From JAJFUV01 sp964384215 (GTDB lineage: Bacteria > Acidobacteriota > Terriglobia > Bryobacterales > Bryobacteraceae), in the NCBI GenBank assembly GCA_964384215.1, contig CAYLLB010000028.1, positions 1 through 64,000 on the forward strand: DNA of 64,000 nucleotides, in the 5' to 3' direction. The notes beneath the pieces are model-generated. The model had not been told where the DNA came from. It did not search any database and was given only the letters and a program-made list of their open reading frames with translations. The translations under genes and the position numbers were made by a program. Shown one piece after another: positions 51,519 to 59,983 of this stretch (the stretch's first letter is position 1; every line of letters begins with the position of its first letter).

Positions 51519-52388
51519 ATGCCGAAGGTCATCGCCCGCGACGAACGGGCGCGGGACGCGCCGTGGGCGCTATGTAAACTGCCGTCCTTTCCGCCTATCG
51601 CAACACGGCTGCTACAGGCGCTGTCCAAGGAAGATGTCGAGATCAGGGAGTTGACGCGTCTGATTTCTTCCGATGCGGCGTTTTCCGCTGAGATCCTGCG
51701 TCTGGCCAACTCCGCGCTCTTCGGGCTGGAAGGACAGGTCAACAGCTTGACCCACGCTGTGTTGCTGTTGGGGCTGTCGCGAGTGAAGGGCCTGGCTATG
51801 ACCGTGGCGATCATGAAGGGATACCTGAAAGGTGTACTCAAGAGTGAGACGCTGCGGCGGTGCTGGACTCACTCGCTGGCCTGTGCGTTTCTGGCTGAAG
51901 AACTGGCGCCTGCCTGTGGCTTGGATAAAGATTATGCCTACACGGCCGGACTATTGCATGACATCGGCCGGCTGAGCATTCTTGTAACTTATCCCGCCGA
52001 GTACACGAATCTTTTGAAGGTGGCCGAAGACAACTCCTTCGATGTCCTGGAGTGCGAACGTCAACTGTTCGACATCGATCATTGCCAGGCGGGTCAGTGG
52101 TTGGCCGCGCAATGGAAGTTGCCGCCGGAGTTCGGTGAGGTCCTGAGCCATCATCACGAACCGGCTGCGGGACCAGGATTTGGCGCCGCCGGTCTCATAC
52201 ACTTGACCTGCAATCTGTCGGACGCTCTGGGGTTCAATGTTCTGGACACCAGGGAACTGCCGGACTTCGAGCGAATCTTGACCGAATTGCCTCAGGCGGC
52301 GAGAAATCGCGTCAACCTGAATTTCGAGGAGCTGAAAGCGCGCCTTGGAGGGCACATTGTGGCCCTGTTGCGCGGGCCGCTCAACTAA
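51519..52388 (+). CDS. HDOD domain protein with intact HD site
   Basis: This 289-residue protein starts at ATG 51519, behind GGAGG (4 bases). The HDOD domain runs from about residue 20 to 215: LPSFPPIATRLLQAL, ISSDAAFSAEILRLANSALFG, LLGLSRVKGLAMTV and AGLLHDIGRLSILV. The His-Asp pair (LLHDIGR) is intact, unlike in many HDOD proteins. Such proteins often act in chemotaxis or cyclic-di-GMP pathways; no partner gene is near, so the pathway is not known. It ends with a 4 bp convergent overlap with the Gfo/Idh gene. Confidence 0.85.
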   Translation: MPKVIARDERARDAPWALCKLPSFPPIATRLLQALSKEDVEIRELTRLISSDAAFSAEILRLANSALFGLEGQVNSLTHAVLLLGLSRVKGLAMTVAIMKGYLKGVLKSETLRRCWTHSLACAFLAEELAPACGLDKDYAYTAGLLHDIGRLSILVTYPAEYTNLLKVAEDNSFDVLECERQLFDIDHCQAGQWLAAQWKLPPEFGEVLSHHHEPAAGPGFGAAGLIHLTCNLSDALGFNVLDTRELPDFERILTELPQAARNRVNLNFEELKARLGGHIVALLRGPLN

Positions 52389-53647
52389 GCCATATTCGGC
52401 AGTTCGTATCCCCGGCGTCGCGGGCGTGAAAGAAGCTTGTTAGCCTCCTCGTCGCCGGTGAACTTCTCCTTTTCAGGATCCCAATGCAGCTTGCGGTCCA
52501 ACTGCCTGCAAATGTTCACGAGATGGCACACCGTGTTCGACCGGTGCCCGATCTCGACGTCGGCGTTGGGCCGCTTGCGCGTCCGCATGCACTCAAAGAA
52601 GTTCCTCAAGTGGAAGAGGTCCTCTCCACGTCCTTCGGGAGTGAAGTCGGGAGCGTTGCGGCGCAGTTCCACCGGATCGGACAGATAGTTGCCACGCAGG
52701 ATCTGGATGCGGCCCTTCTCCCCGACGAAGATGGCGCCTAGCTGAGCGTGATCGTTGATCTTTGGCTGCCAAAGTTTCAAGAGCGTGCCGCTGGCATAGC
52801 GCATGGTGATGCGCGCCTGTTCACCTTTTTCCTCCGGCCACATCTCGACCGGTCCGGTCTCATCGGTTCCGAGCGCGGCCTGCACCTGGTCCAGCCCGTG
52901 CGTACCCCAGCCGCTCACGCCCCAGCTCTGCCCGCCGCCGTCATAGTCCCAATAAAGAGCCCACTTGGTTCGCAAGTCGTCGTGATAGGGACGAAGCTCG
53001 GTCTGGTTGCACCACTGGTCCCAATTGAGGCCTGCTGGGATAGGCTGCGCGGGCTGAGGCTTCCAGGCGACAGGCGGCTCGTAGTTGCAGGCGATCACTT
53101 CCTTGATCTTGCCGATGGCTCCCCCGCTCACCAGTTTGCTGGCGTGGATATTGATGGGCATGGAACGCTGCTGCGTGCCGGTTTGCAGGATGCGATTGTA
53201 TTTCCGAACGGCTTTGACCAGGGTGCGGCCCTCGGCCACGGTCAGCGTCATCGGCTTTTCTGAATAGACGTCCAGGCCCGCCTGCATGGCGTGGATGTTG
53301 ATAAGCACGCGGGCGTGCGTGGGAGTCTCGACAAAGACGCAGTCGAGCTTCTCCTTTTCAAACATCTTCCGGTAGTCGTGATACTTGCGCCACTTGGCGC
53401 CCTGCGGGTGTTTGGCTGCAGCCTCATCCATGCGCGTCAGGTAGCAGTCGGCTATGGCCACAATCTGGGCCTCGGGCATGTCGAAATAGGTCTGCAGCCA
53501 GCGCGCGCGGCCGCCCACGCCGATGAATCCCACCTGGATGCGGCTGTTGGCGCCGGGCGCGCCGCCCATGCCAAGCACGCTCGATGGAACAAAAAGCGGC
53601 GCCGCGGCGGCGCCGGAGACGGTGGAGAGAAAATTACGTCGTTTCAT
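52385..53647 (-). CDS. Tat-exported Gfo/Idh/MocA family oxidoreductase
   Basis: ATG 53647 gives 420 residues, with GAGG just upstream and a twin-arginine type signal (MKRRNFLSTVSGAAAAPLF). The Rossmann motif IQVGFIGVGGRARWLQTYF, the EKPMTLTVAEG motif and a C-terminal domain with CNYEPPVAWKPQPAQPI and GGGQSWGVSGWGTHGLDQVQ follow. The last block is typical of exported members of this family in Acidobacteria and Planctomycetes. The substrate is a sugar or glycoside of unknown kind. Confidence 0.88.
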   Translation of the reverse strand: MKRRNFLSTVSGAAAAPLFVPSSVLGMGGAPGANSRIQVGFIGVGGRARWLQTYFDMPEAQIVAIADCYLTRMDEAAAKHPQGAKWRKYHDYRKMFEKEKLDCVFVETPTHARVLINIHAMQAGLDVYSEKPMTLTVAEGRTLVKAVRKYNRILQTGTQQRSMPINIHASKLVSGGAIGKIKEVIACNYEPPVAWKPQPAQPIPAGLNWDQWCNQTELRPYHDDLRTKWALYWDYDGGGQSWGVSGWGTHGLDQVQAALGTDETGPVEMWPEEKGEQARITMRYASGTLLKLWQPKINDHAQLGAIFVGEKGRIQILRGNYLSDPVELRRNAPDFTPEGRGEDLFHLRNFFECMRTRKRPNADVEIGHRSNTVCHLVNICRQLDRKLHWDPEKEKFTGDEEANKLLSRPRRRGYELPNMA

Positions 53648-53700
53648 GGCCCTCAGGTCCGGGTCCATTATATCTAGAGCCGGACAGTCGCGAGGCGCCT

Positions 53701-55620
53701 CTACTGGTTCTCCTCGATCTCACGGGAGATTTCCTCCCACTCCCGCATCAGCGCTTCGAGCGCTTCCCTGCCGGCGGTCACCAGTCCCATGAGGCGCTGC
53801 GTTTCCTCGGCGTTCTTGAAATCGGCAAGCTCGGCTTCGTAACCGGCGATTTCGGCCTCCCGCCGCGCCACCTCTTCCTCGATTTCCGTGCAGCGGTCTT
53901 GCATCTGACGGAGTTTGATCGGATTCAGGCGCTTCGCTTTGGAGACTTCCGTGGAGGCGGCCTCGGGCGCTGTATCCGGTACGGCTTCGGCCTCGGTGGC
54001 GGCTTCCATGGCCGCTGCGCTCTCCTTGCGCCGGAGATAGTCTTCGTAGTTGCCTGAATAGATGCGCACTTCGCCGTCGGCCACTTCGAACACGCGCGTG
54101 GCCAGTTTGTTGACGAAGTAGCGGTCGTGGGAGACGAATACCACCGTGCCGGTGTATTCGCTCAGCGATTCAAGCAGCACGTCCTTGGCGCGGATGTCGA
54201 GGTGATTGGTGGGCTCGTCGAGCAGCATGAAATTCGACGGCTGCATCAGCATGCGCGCCAACGCATAGCGGTTGCGCTCCCCGCCGGACAACACACCGAT
54301 GGTCTTGAAAACTTCGTCCTCACCGAACAGAAAACAGCCGAGCACGGTGCGAAGTTCAGTAAGAGTGGACCGCGGCGACACCTCGCTCAGATCGTCCATC
54401 AACGTCGCGGACGTGTTGAGCTCCTTGTATTGATCCTGCGCGAAGTAATCCGGCTCGACGTTGTGGCCCACCACGTAGTCGCCGCTTGAAAGCGGCTCCA
54501 CTCCAGCCAGCATCCTGATGAGCGTGGACTTGCCTGCGCCATTCACGCCCACCAGCGCCACGCGGTCGCCGCGCTCGATGATGAAGTCGACGTCGCGCAA
54601 GACCTGATGCTCGCCGTAGGACTTGCTCACGTGGCGGAACTCGGCCACTATACGGCCGCTCGGCTTGGGCTGCGGAAACGAGAAGTGGATGGCCTTCTCT
54701 TCCAGCGGGATCTCGATGCGCTCTATGCGATCGAGTTCCTTGATGCGGCTCTGCACCTGCTTGGCTTTGGTGGCCTGATAGCGGAAGCGGTTGATGAACG
54801 CTTCCAACTGCTGTATGCGTGCCTGCTGATTGCGGTACGCGGCTTCGAGCGTTGCGCGTTGTTCGGTCTTCAGTTCGATGTAGCGCGAATATCCGCCGCT
54901 GTAAAAATGAATGCCGTGGTTCCAGATCTCTACGATGCGCGAAACGGTGACGTCCAGGAAGTAGCGGTCGTGGGAGACCAGTACGAAGGCGTAGGGATAC
55001 GACTTCAGGTAGTCCTCCAGCCAGTTGCGCGCTTCCATGTCCAGGTGATTGGTGGGCTCGTCCAGAAGTAGCAGGTTGGGCTTCTCGAGCAACAGCTTCG
55101 CCAGCGCGATGCGCATCTGCCAGCCGCCGGAGAACTGTTCGGTAGGCCGCGCCCAATCCTCGCGCGAGAAGCCCAGGCCCGAAAGCACGGTGCCCACCTG
55201 CGCGTCGATGGTGTAATGGTCGCGCGAGCGAAGCTCGGTTTCGACGCGATGGAAGCGGTCGCTTACCGCGTGGTACTCCTCGCCCGAAGGGTCCAGTTCC
55301 GACATGCGGCGAGCCAGCGCTTCCAGTTCTCGCTCCATGGCCTGCACGTCGGCGAACACCGTCAGGCATTCGTCGAAGACCGTACGGCCGGAGAGCGACA
55401 GGCCGTCCTGCGGCAGGTAGCCGGCGGAAATGCCTTTGGTGGCCACCATCGTTCCGTTGTCGAGCGTGTCCAGCCCGGCCAGGACTTTCAGCAGCGTCGA
55501 CTTGCCGGTGCCGTTGGCGCCCACCAAACCCGTGCGCTCCTCGGTGGTGACCAGCCAGTTGACGTTTTCAAAAAGCAGTTTGGAGCCGAATCGCTTGCCG
55601 GCGTCGGTGAGCTGAATCAT
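53701..55620 (-). CDS. ABC-F family ATPase
   Basis: This 639-residue protein has two ABC domains without membrane segments: Walker A GANGTGKST near 35 and GVNGAGKST near 350, signatures EQFSGGWQMR and GVLSGGERNR, Walker B LLLLDEPTNHLD and FMLLDEPTNHLD, and the linker between them (KAKQVQSRIKELDRIERIEI). A coiled C-terminal extension (QDRCTEIEEEVARREAEIAG) is like that of Uup/YdiF. ABC-F proteins act on ribosomes in translation control or antibiotic resistance. It overlaps the upstream gene by 4 bp. Confidence 0.93.
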   Translation of the reverse strand: MIQLTDAGKRFGSKLLFENVNWLVTTEERTGLVGANGTGKSTLLKVLAGLDTLDNGTMVATKGISAGYLPQDGLSLSGRTVFDECLTVFADVQAMERELEALARRMSELDPSGEEYHAVSDRFHRVETELRSRDHYTIDAQVGTVLSGLGFSREDWARPTEQFSGGWQMRIALAKLLLEKPNLLLLDEPTNHLDMEARNWLEDYLKSYPYAFVLVSHDRYFLDVTVSRIVEIWNHGIHFYSGGYSRYIELKTEQRATLEAAYRNQQARIQQLEAFINRFRYQATKAKQVQSRIKELDRIERIEIPLEEKAIHFSFPQPKPSGRIVAEFRHVSKSYGEHQVLRDVDFIIERGDRVALVGVNGAGKSTLIRMLAGVEPLSSGDYVVGHNVEPDYFAQDQYKELNTSATLMDDLSEVSPRSTLTELRTVLGCFLFGEDEVFKTIGVLSGGERNRYALARMLMQPSNFMLLDEPTNHLDIRAKDVLLESLSEYTGTVVFVSHDRYFVNKLATRVFEVADGEVRIYSGNYEDYLRRKESAAAMEAATEAEAVPDTAPEAASTEVSKAKRLNPIKLRQMQDRCTEIEEEVARREAEIAGYEAELADFKNAEETQRLMGLVTAGREALEALMREWEEISREIEENQ

Positions 55621-57194
55621 TGCGCCTGCCTGCCGGCATACCCGGTGCCGCGCAGGATCCGTCCGGCTCGAACCAAAGTGGGTTTGTCGTTCTCAACCAC
55701 CGGCTGCCCATTCACAAGAACCAGGTCGAACCCTTCCGAGTACTGGTGCGGGTTCTCGTAAGTGGCTTTGTCCTGGACGCGCGCAGGGTCGAACAGAACG
55801 AGATCCGCCCAGAAGCCTTCGCGGACCATGCCGCGATCGCGGAAACCGTAAACCCGCGCGGGCAGCGAGGTCATCTTGCGCACGGCTTCCTCCAGCGTGA
55901 TGGTGTTGCGGTTGCGCACGAACTCGGCCAACACGCGGGCGCGCGAACCGTAAGAGCGCGGATGCGGCTTGCCCACGCCGAACTCCCGCACGCCGCCGTC
56001 GCTGATGACGGAGGTGTTCGGATACCGCAAGATCCGCTCGACGTCCTTGATGCTCATCGACTGGTAGACCATTCCCACCCAGTCCTTCTCCATCAGTTCG
56101 AGTATGGTCTGAATCTGCCGGTCGAGCTTCTTCTTCCCGTGCTTCAAGATCGCAATTTCGGGGATGGTCTTGCCTTCGAGGGTTTTATCGAACGGGCAGC
56201 TCGACACCATGGCATAGGAGTAGTCCTTCCATCCTTTGTCCTTCAGCATCTGCTTCATCTCGCGCGCGATCCGCTGGCGGGTGGCTGGGTCGGCCAGCCG
56301 TTCCTTGATCTTCTCCTTGCCGTCGGCGAGCGCCCAGCTTGGAAGGGTGATGCCGAGGTTGGTGCTTGATCGATCATATGGGTACTGGTCCACGGTCACG
56401 TCGACGCCCTCACTGCGGAACCTTTCGACCATGGCGATGGACTTGTCGCTCTCGCCCCAGTGCTTGCGGTTGTCGATCTTGAAGTGCGACAACTCGACGC
56501 GCATTCCGGCCGCGCGGCCCACGCTCGCAGCCTCCTCGATGGCCGCCAGGACCTTCGCGCCCTCATCGCGCATGTGGCTCGCGTAGATGCCGCCATACTT
56601 GGAGGCGGCCTTAGCCAGTTCGACCACTTCTTCCGTGCTCGAGTAAGTGCCGGGAATGTAGATCAGGCCGGTGGAAAAGCCGATGGCGCCGTCCCGCATG
56701 GCCTTTTCGACCACCTCGCGCATGCGGGCGAGTTCGTCCGCCGTGGCATGGCGTTCAGCCCGACCCATCACATGAATGCGAATGTCATTGTGCCCGGCGA
56801 GCGTGGCGAGGTTGATGCCGAGCCCGATCTTTTCCAGCTTGGCGAACCAGGCGGCGACGTCCACTTCCGAGTCGCCGCAATTGCCAGTGACGATCGTGGT
56901 GACGCCATCGCGCACATAATTGTCGGCGAAGGGGATCTTCTCGATGTCGCCCTCGACGTGCGTGTGCCCGTCGATGAAGCCCGGCGCGAGCACGCGGTCG
57001 TGGGCGTCAATGACGCGCTCGGCGCTCGCGCGCGACAGGTCGCCAACCGCCTCGATGCGCCCATCTTTCACGCCGACATCGGCGCGAAACCAGGGGTTGC
57101 CCGTGCCGTCCACCACCCGGGCGTTACGAATAATCATGTTGTAGTCGGCCGCATGAAGACAAAAGACGGCGAAGAAAAGTAGAACCGAGCGCAT
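55617..57194 (-). CDS. Secreted N-acyl-D-amino-acid deacylase-like amidohydrolase
   Basis: This 525-residue protein has a short signal peptide (MRSVLLFFAVFCLHAA) and the D-aminoacylase version of the amidohydrolase fold: His77 and His79 (DGHTHVEGD), Cys106 (TGNCGDS) and later ASHMRDEG, ELSHFKI and ISDGGVREFG, which supply the remaining His and Asp ligands. The Cys ligand sets it apart from other amidohydrolases. It would remove acyl groups from D-amino acids. The stop overlaps the ABC-F start as ATGA. Confidence 0.88.
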   Translation of the reverse strand: MRSVLLFFAVFCLHAADYNMIIRNARVVDGTGNPWFRADVGVKDGRIEAVGDLSRASAERVIDAHDRVLAPGFIDGHTHVEGDIEKIPFADNYVRDGVTTIVTGNCGDSEVDVAAWFAKLEKIGLGINLATLAGHNDIRIHVMGRAERHATADELARMREVVEKAMRDGAIGFSTGLIYIPGTYSSTEEVVELAKAASKYGGIYASHMRDEGAKVLAAIEEAASVGRAAGMRVELSHFKIDNRKHWGESDKSIAMVERFRSEGVDVTVDQYPYDRSSTNLGITLPSWALADGKEKIKERLADPATRQRIAREMKQMLKDKGWKDYSYAMVSSCPFDKTLEGKTIPEIAILKHGKKKLDRQIQTILELMEKDWVGMVYQSMSIKDVERILRYPNTSVISDGGVREFGVGKPHPRSYGSRARVLAEFVRNRNTITLEEAVRKMTSLPARVYGFRDRGMVREGFWADLVLFDPARVQDKATYENPHQYSEGFDLVLVNGQPVVENDKPTLVRAGRILRGTGYAGRQAQ

Positions 57195-57227
57195 GGGAAC
57201 CTATCCCAAGATTAGCAGGGAGCGGTC

Positions 57228-58088
57228 CTAAGCTACCGGGCCCAGGAAGAAATCGAGCGAGCGGGACAGGTAGTCGCGCAGTTCGGACCGCGGCACAACG
57301 GCATCCAGGAATCCATGCTGCAGCAGAAATTCGCTGCGCTGAAAACCTTGCGGGAGCTTCTGTCGGATAGTCTGTTCGATGACGCGCGGTCCTGCAAAGC
57401 CGATCAGCGCGCCCGGTTCGCCAATGTTGAGATCGCCCAGCATGGCAAAACTGGCCGTGACGCCGCCCGTGGTGGGGTCCGCCAGGACGCTGAGGTAGGG
57501 GATTTTGGCCGCGTCAAGCATCATGAGCGCGGCCGAGACCTTGGCCATCTGCATCAGGCTGACGGCGCCTTCCTGCATACGCGCGCCGCCGGAACTGGAC
57601 ACGATTACCAGTGGCTGCCGCTTGGCGATCGAGCGCTCCACCGCGCGCGTGATCTTCTCGCCCACCACGGCACCCATGCTGCCGCCGATGAACTTCAGGT
57701 CGAGCACGCAAAGCTGGATCGCGCGGCCTTTCAGCTTGCCCTCCACTGCGATCACGGCGTCCTGGCGCGAGGTTGCCTTGCGCATGTCTTCCAGGCGCTT
57801 CTTGTACGCTTTGGAATCGGAGAATTCGAGTGGATCGGTGGAGACCATGTCCCGGTCGTATTCGGTCCATTCGCCGTCCAGCAGTGATTTCACGCGCGAG
57901 CCGGCGTCCAGCTTGAAGTGATAGCCGCACTTGGGGCAGACCTGCAGGCTCTCTTCCAGGGCCTTACGCCAGATGATCTGCCGGCACCCATCGCACTTCA
58001 GCCATAGGCCTTCGGTACGGACGTTGCGTGCGGCGTCCTCGGGAGGATTTCCCGCGATCCGGGGCTTCTTTCGGGTGAACCAGGCCAT
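57228..58088 (-). CDS. accD: Acetyl-CoA carboxylase carboxyltransferase subunit beta
   Basis: This 286-residue protein has the N-terminal AccD zinc ribbon (LKCDGCRQIIWR ... QVCPKCGYHF) and the carboxyltransferase core: VIAVEGKLKGRAI, FIGGSMGAVVGEKI, the SSSGGARMQEGAVSLMQMAK oxyanion loop and TTGGVTASFAMLGD. With AccA it transfers the carboxyl group from biotin to acetyl-CoA in fatty acid synthesis. The zinc site and length are normal. Confidence 0.96.
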   Translation of the reverse strand: MAWFTRKKPRIAGNPPEDAARNVRTEGLWLKCDGCRQIIWRKALEESLQVCPKCGYHFKLDAGSRVKSLLDGEWTEYDRDMVSTDPLEFSDSKAYKKRLEDMRKATSRQDAVIAVEGKLKGRAIQLCVLDLKFIGGSMGAVVGEKITRAVERSIAKRQPLVIVSSSGGARMQEGAVSLMQMAKVSAALMMLDAAKIPYLSVLADPTTGGVTASFAMLGDLNIGEPGALIGFAGPRVIEQTIRQKLPQGFQRSEFLLQHGFLDAVVPRSELRDYLSRSLDFFLGPVA

Positions 58089-58096
58089 GATGACTC

Positions 58097-58630
58097 TCAG
58101 TACTCGATGCCTCGCTGCGCGAGGATCCCTTTCTCGAACGGATGCTTGATCTCCCGGATCTCGCTCACCAGATCGGCCGCCTCGATGAGTCTGTCTTGCG
58201 CGTTGCGTCCCGTACAGATAACGTGCAACTGCTCGGGCCGCGCGGCAAGGTCGTTGAGAACTTGATCCAGGGTGATCATGCCGTAATGTACGGCATAATT
58301 GATCTCATCCAAGATTATCATGTCGTAACGGTCCGAATGCATGGCCTCGACGGCTGCCTTCCATGCTTCCTGGACGAGCCGTATATCCTCGGCGTCGGGC
58401 TTTTCGGCCCCCACTTTGACGAAGCCGCGGCCCATGGGGCGGATCTGGAAATTCTCACCGAAAGCTTTCACCGCATCCAGTTCCCCGTAATGCCAGGATC
58501 CCTTGATGAACTGGATCATGAGCACCTTCATGCCCTGGCCCACGGCGCGCAAGGCGCTTCCCATGGCGGCGCTGGTTTTGCCCTTGCCGTTCCCTGTGAA
58601 GACGATCAGCAGCCCTCGGTGAGAATCCAC
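58097..58630 (-). CDS. cobO: Cob(I)yrinic acid a,c-diamide adenosyltransferase
   Basis: This 177-residue protein starts at GTG 58630 and has the CobA/CobO/BtuR P-loop FTGNGKGKTSAAMGSALRA, the MIQFIKGSWHYGE block, IILDEINYAVHYGMI and VICTGRNAQDRLIEAADLV. It adds the adenosyl group to cobalt of corrinoids. It is likely co-transcribed with accD (8 bp gap). It could serve salvage of B12, as no other cobalamin genes are seen. Confidence 0.94.
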   Translation of the reverse strand: MDSHRGLLIVFTGNGKGKTSAAMGSALRAVGQGMKVLMIQFIKGSWHYGELDAVKAFGENFQIRPMGRGFVKVGAEKPDAEDIRLVQEAWKAAVEAMHSDRYDMIILDEINYAVHYGMITLDQVLNDLAARPEQLHVICTGRNAQDRLIEAADLVSEIREIKHPFEKGILAQRGIEY

Positions 58631-58676
58631 CAGACCACACTAACCCGACGCCCCCGAGCGAAGCAAGACGCGGTGC

Positions 58677-59207
58677 TCAGCCCGCGTTCTGCCTGCTCCA
58701 GGCCCGGATCTTGCGAATCTCCTCGGCCGGGATATGCAGGAATTCGAGGAACTCCTGGTGCTCATCGGGAGCCGAGCGTTCGAACTCGGCGTGCCAGCGG
58801 TTCATATCGTCTTGCGTGAAGCCGGCGGCTTTCATAATGCTGATCCACTTTTCTTTCGTGACCACGTCGTCTCTCCCTAACGGCCGTTTGGACCGTAATA
58901 GTCTGAAAATGGCCCGTTGATGTTCCCGCAGACGCTCGATCTCGACGCCGATCTCTTTGAGCCGCCGCTTCAGCACTTCGGCGGCTCCGCCGTCCGTCCC
59001 GTCCAGCAGGCCGCGGATGTCGGCAAGCTTCACGCCGGCGTTGCGATAGACGCAGATCTGTTCGAGCCGCTCGAGGTCCTTCTTGCGGTAGGCGCGGTAA
59101 TTCCCCGCGGTGCGCGAAGGCGGCTTGAGCAGCCCGATCGATTCGTAGTACAGCAGCGTACCGCGGCTGAGCGAGCAATGCCGCGCCAGTTGGGTGACAG
59201 TCAACAT
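58677..59207 (-). CDS. MerR-family regulator with C-terminal helical domain
   Basis: This 176-residue protein has a MerR winged helix at the N-terminus (TVTQLARHCSLSRGTLLYYE, then NYRAYRKKDLERLEQI) and a dimerisation coiled coil (about 85-110). The C-terminal 60 residues (TKEKWISIMKAAGFTQDD, then MNRWHAEFERSAPDEHQEFL) form a small acidic helical domain I also associate with other MerR proteins of unknown ligand. There is no Cys pair for a metal like that of MerR or CueR. The regulated gene cannot be identified; the gene stands alone between cobO and the nucleotidyltransferase. Confidence 0.85.
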   Translation of the reverse strand: MLTVTQLARHCSLSRGTLLYYESIGLLKPPSRTAGNYRAYRKKDLERLEQICVYRNAGVKLADIRGLLDGTDGGAAEVLKRRLKEIGVEIERLREHQRAIFRLLRSKRPLGRDDVVTKEKWISIMKAAGFTQDDMNRWHAEFERSAPDEHQEFLEFLHIPAEEIRKIRAWSRQNAG

Positions 59208-59246
59208 GGGCCAGTTCCAACTATGAACCCTACAGTTTTAGACAGG

Positions 59247-59957
59247 TCAAGAGATTAGTTTCTCGGCTTCCGGTAAATCCTCCGGACGGCCAACATCGCG
59301 CCAGGCGCCGTCGATGGCGTAGATGCGCACGCGCCCCGCGCGGGCCAGTATTTGTTCGACGGCCGTCGGCAACTCGTACTCGCCGCGAGGCGATTTCGGG
59401 ATCGACGCCAGCTCGCCGAAAATGGACGCGCGGAAGGCGTAAAGACCCGCGCTGTTCCAATGCGTGGACGAGGTGCCCTTCGGCGGCTTCTCGATCATTT
59501 GCGTAACGATACCCTCTTTCTCATAAACGGCTGCGCCCTGCCATGGGTCGTCCACCCACTTCACGCCCGCCACGGCTTCCGTTCGCGGGTCGGATTCCAA
59601 TCGCGCGGCGATACCCGCATAGTGCCTCGCGTCCACCATGATGTCGCCGAAGGTGAGCAGGAAATCCTCGCCGTTCACGAATTCCCGGGCCAGCCGCGTG
59701 GCGCCGCCCGTCCCATCGAGCGTGGCCTGCACGCGGTAGGTCAGCTTCATCGGGTAGCTGCGGAAATGATTTTCGATCATTTCGCCGCGATAGCCGGTGA
59801 CGACGAGCACCTCGGTGAAGCCGGCTTCTCGCAAACGGTCCAGCACGTGTTCGAGCATCGGTTTGCCGGCGATCGGGAGCATGGGCTTCGGTCGATCGTC
59901 GGTCAAGTGCTTCATTCGCGTGCCGCGCCCGGCGGCCAAAACCACGGCTTTCCTCAC
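59247..59957 (-). CDS. Nucleotidyltransferase, sugar-1-phosphate type
   Basis: I choose GTG 59957 (236 residues) since it starts right before the NTP-binding motif KAVVLAAGRGTRMKHLT; the open frame to 60005 reaches the divergent MFS gene. Family blocks are RPKPMLPIAGKPMLEHVLD, FLLTFGDIMVD and VKWVDDPWQGAAVYEKEG. The length is short for RmlA or GalU and fits the MurNAc-1-phosphate uridylyltransferase / mannose-1-phosphate guanylyltransferase type. It activates a sugar phosphate; the sugar is not known. The start is 26 bp from that of the MFS gene. Confidence 0.86.
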   Translation of the reverse strand: MRKAVVLAAGRGTRMKHLTDDRPKPMLPIAGKPMLEHVLDRLREAGFTEVLVVTGYRGEMIENHFRSYPMKLTYRVQATLDGTGGATRLAREFVNGEDFLLTFGDIMVDARHYAGIAARLESDPRTEAVAGVKWVDDPWQGAAVYEKEGIVTQMIEKPPKGTSSTHWNSAGLYAFRASIFGELASIPKSPRGEYELPTAVEQILARAGRVRIYAIDGAWRDVGRPEDLPEAEKLIS

Positions 59958-59965
59958 GAATCCAC

Positions 59966-59971
59966 TATAAT
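59966..59971 (+). promoter_or_regulatory. Perfect -10 box close to the MFS gene start
   Basis: TATAAT lies at 59966-59971, 12 bp before ATG 59984. Transcription would start near 59978, so the mRNA would have a leader of only about 6 bases or slightly more if ATG 59993 is used. No convincing -35 is seen 16-18 bp upstream. Confidence 0.35.
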
Positions 59972-59983
59972 CGCCTTTTGCAC

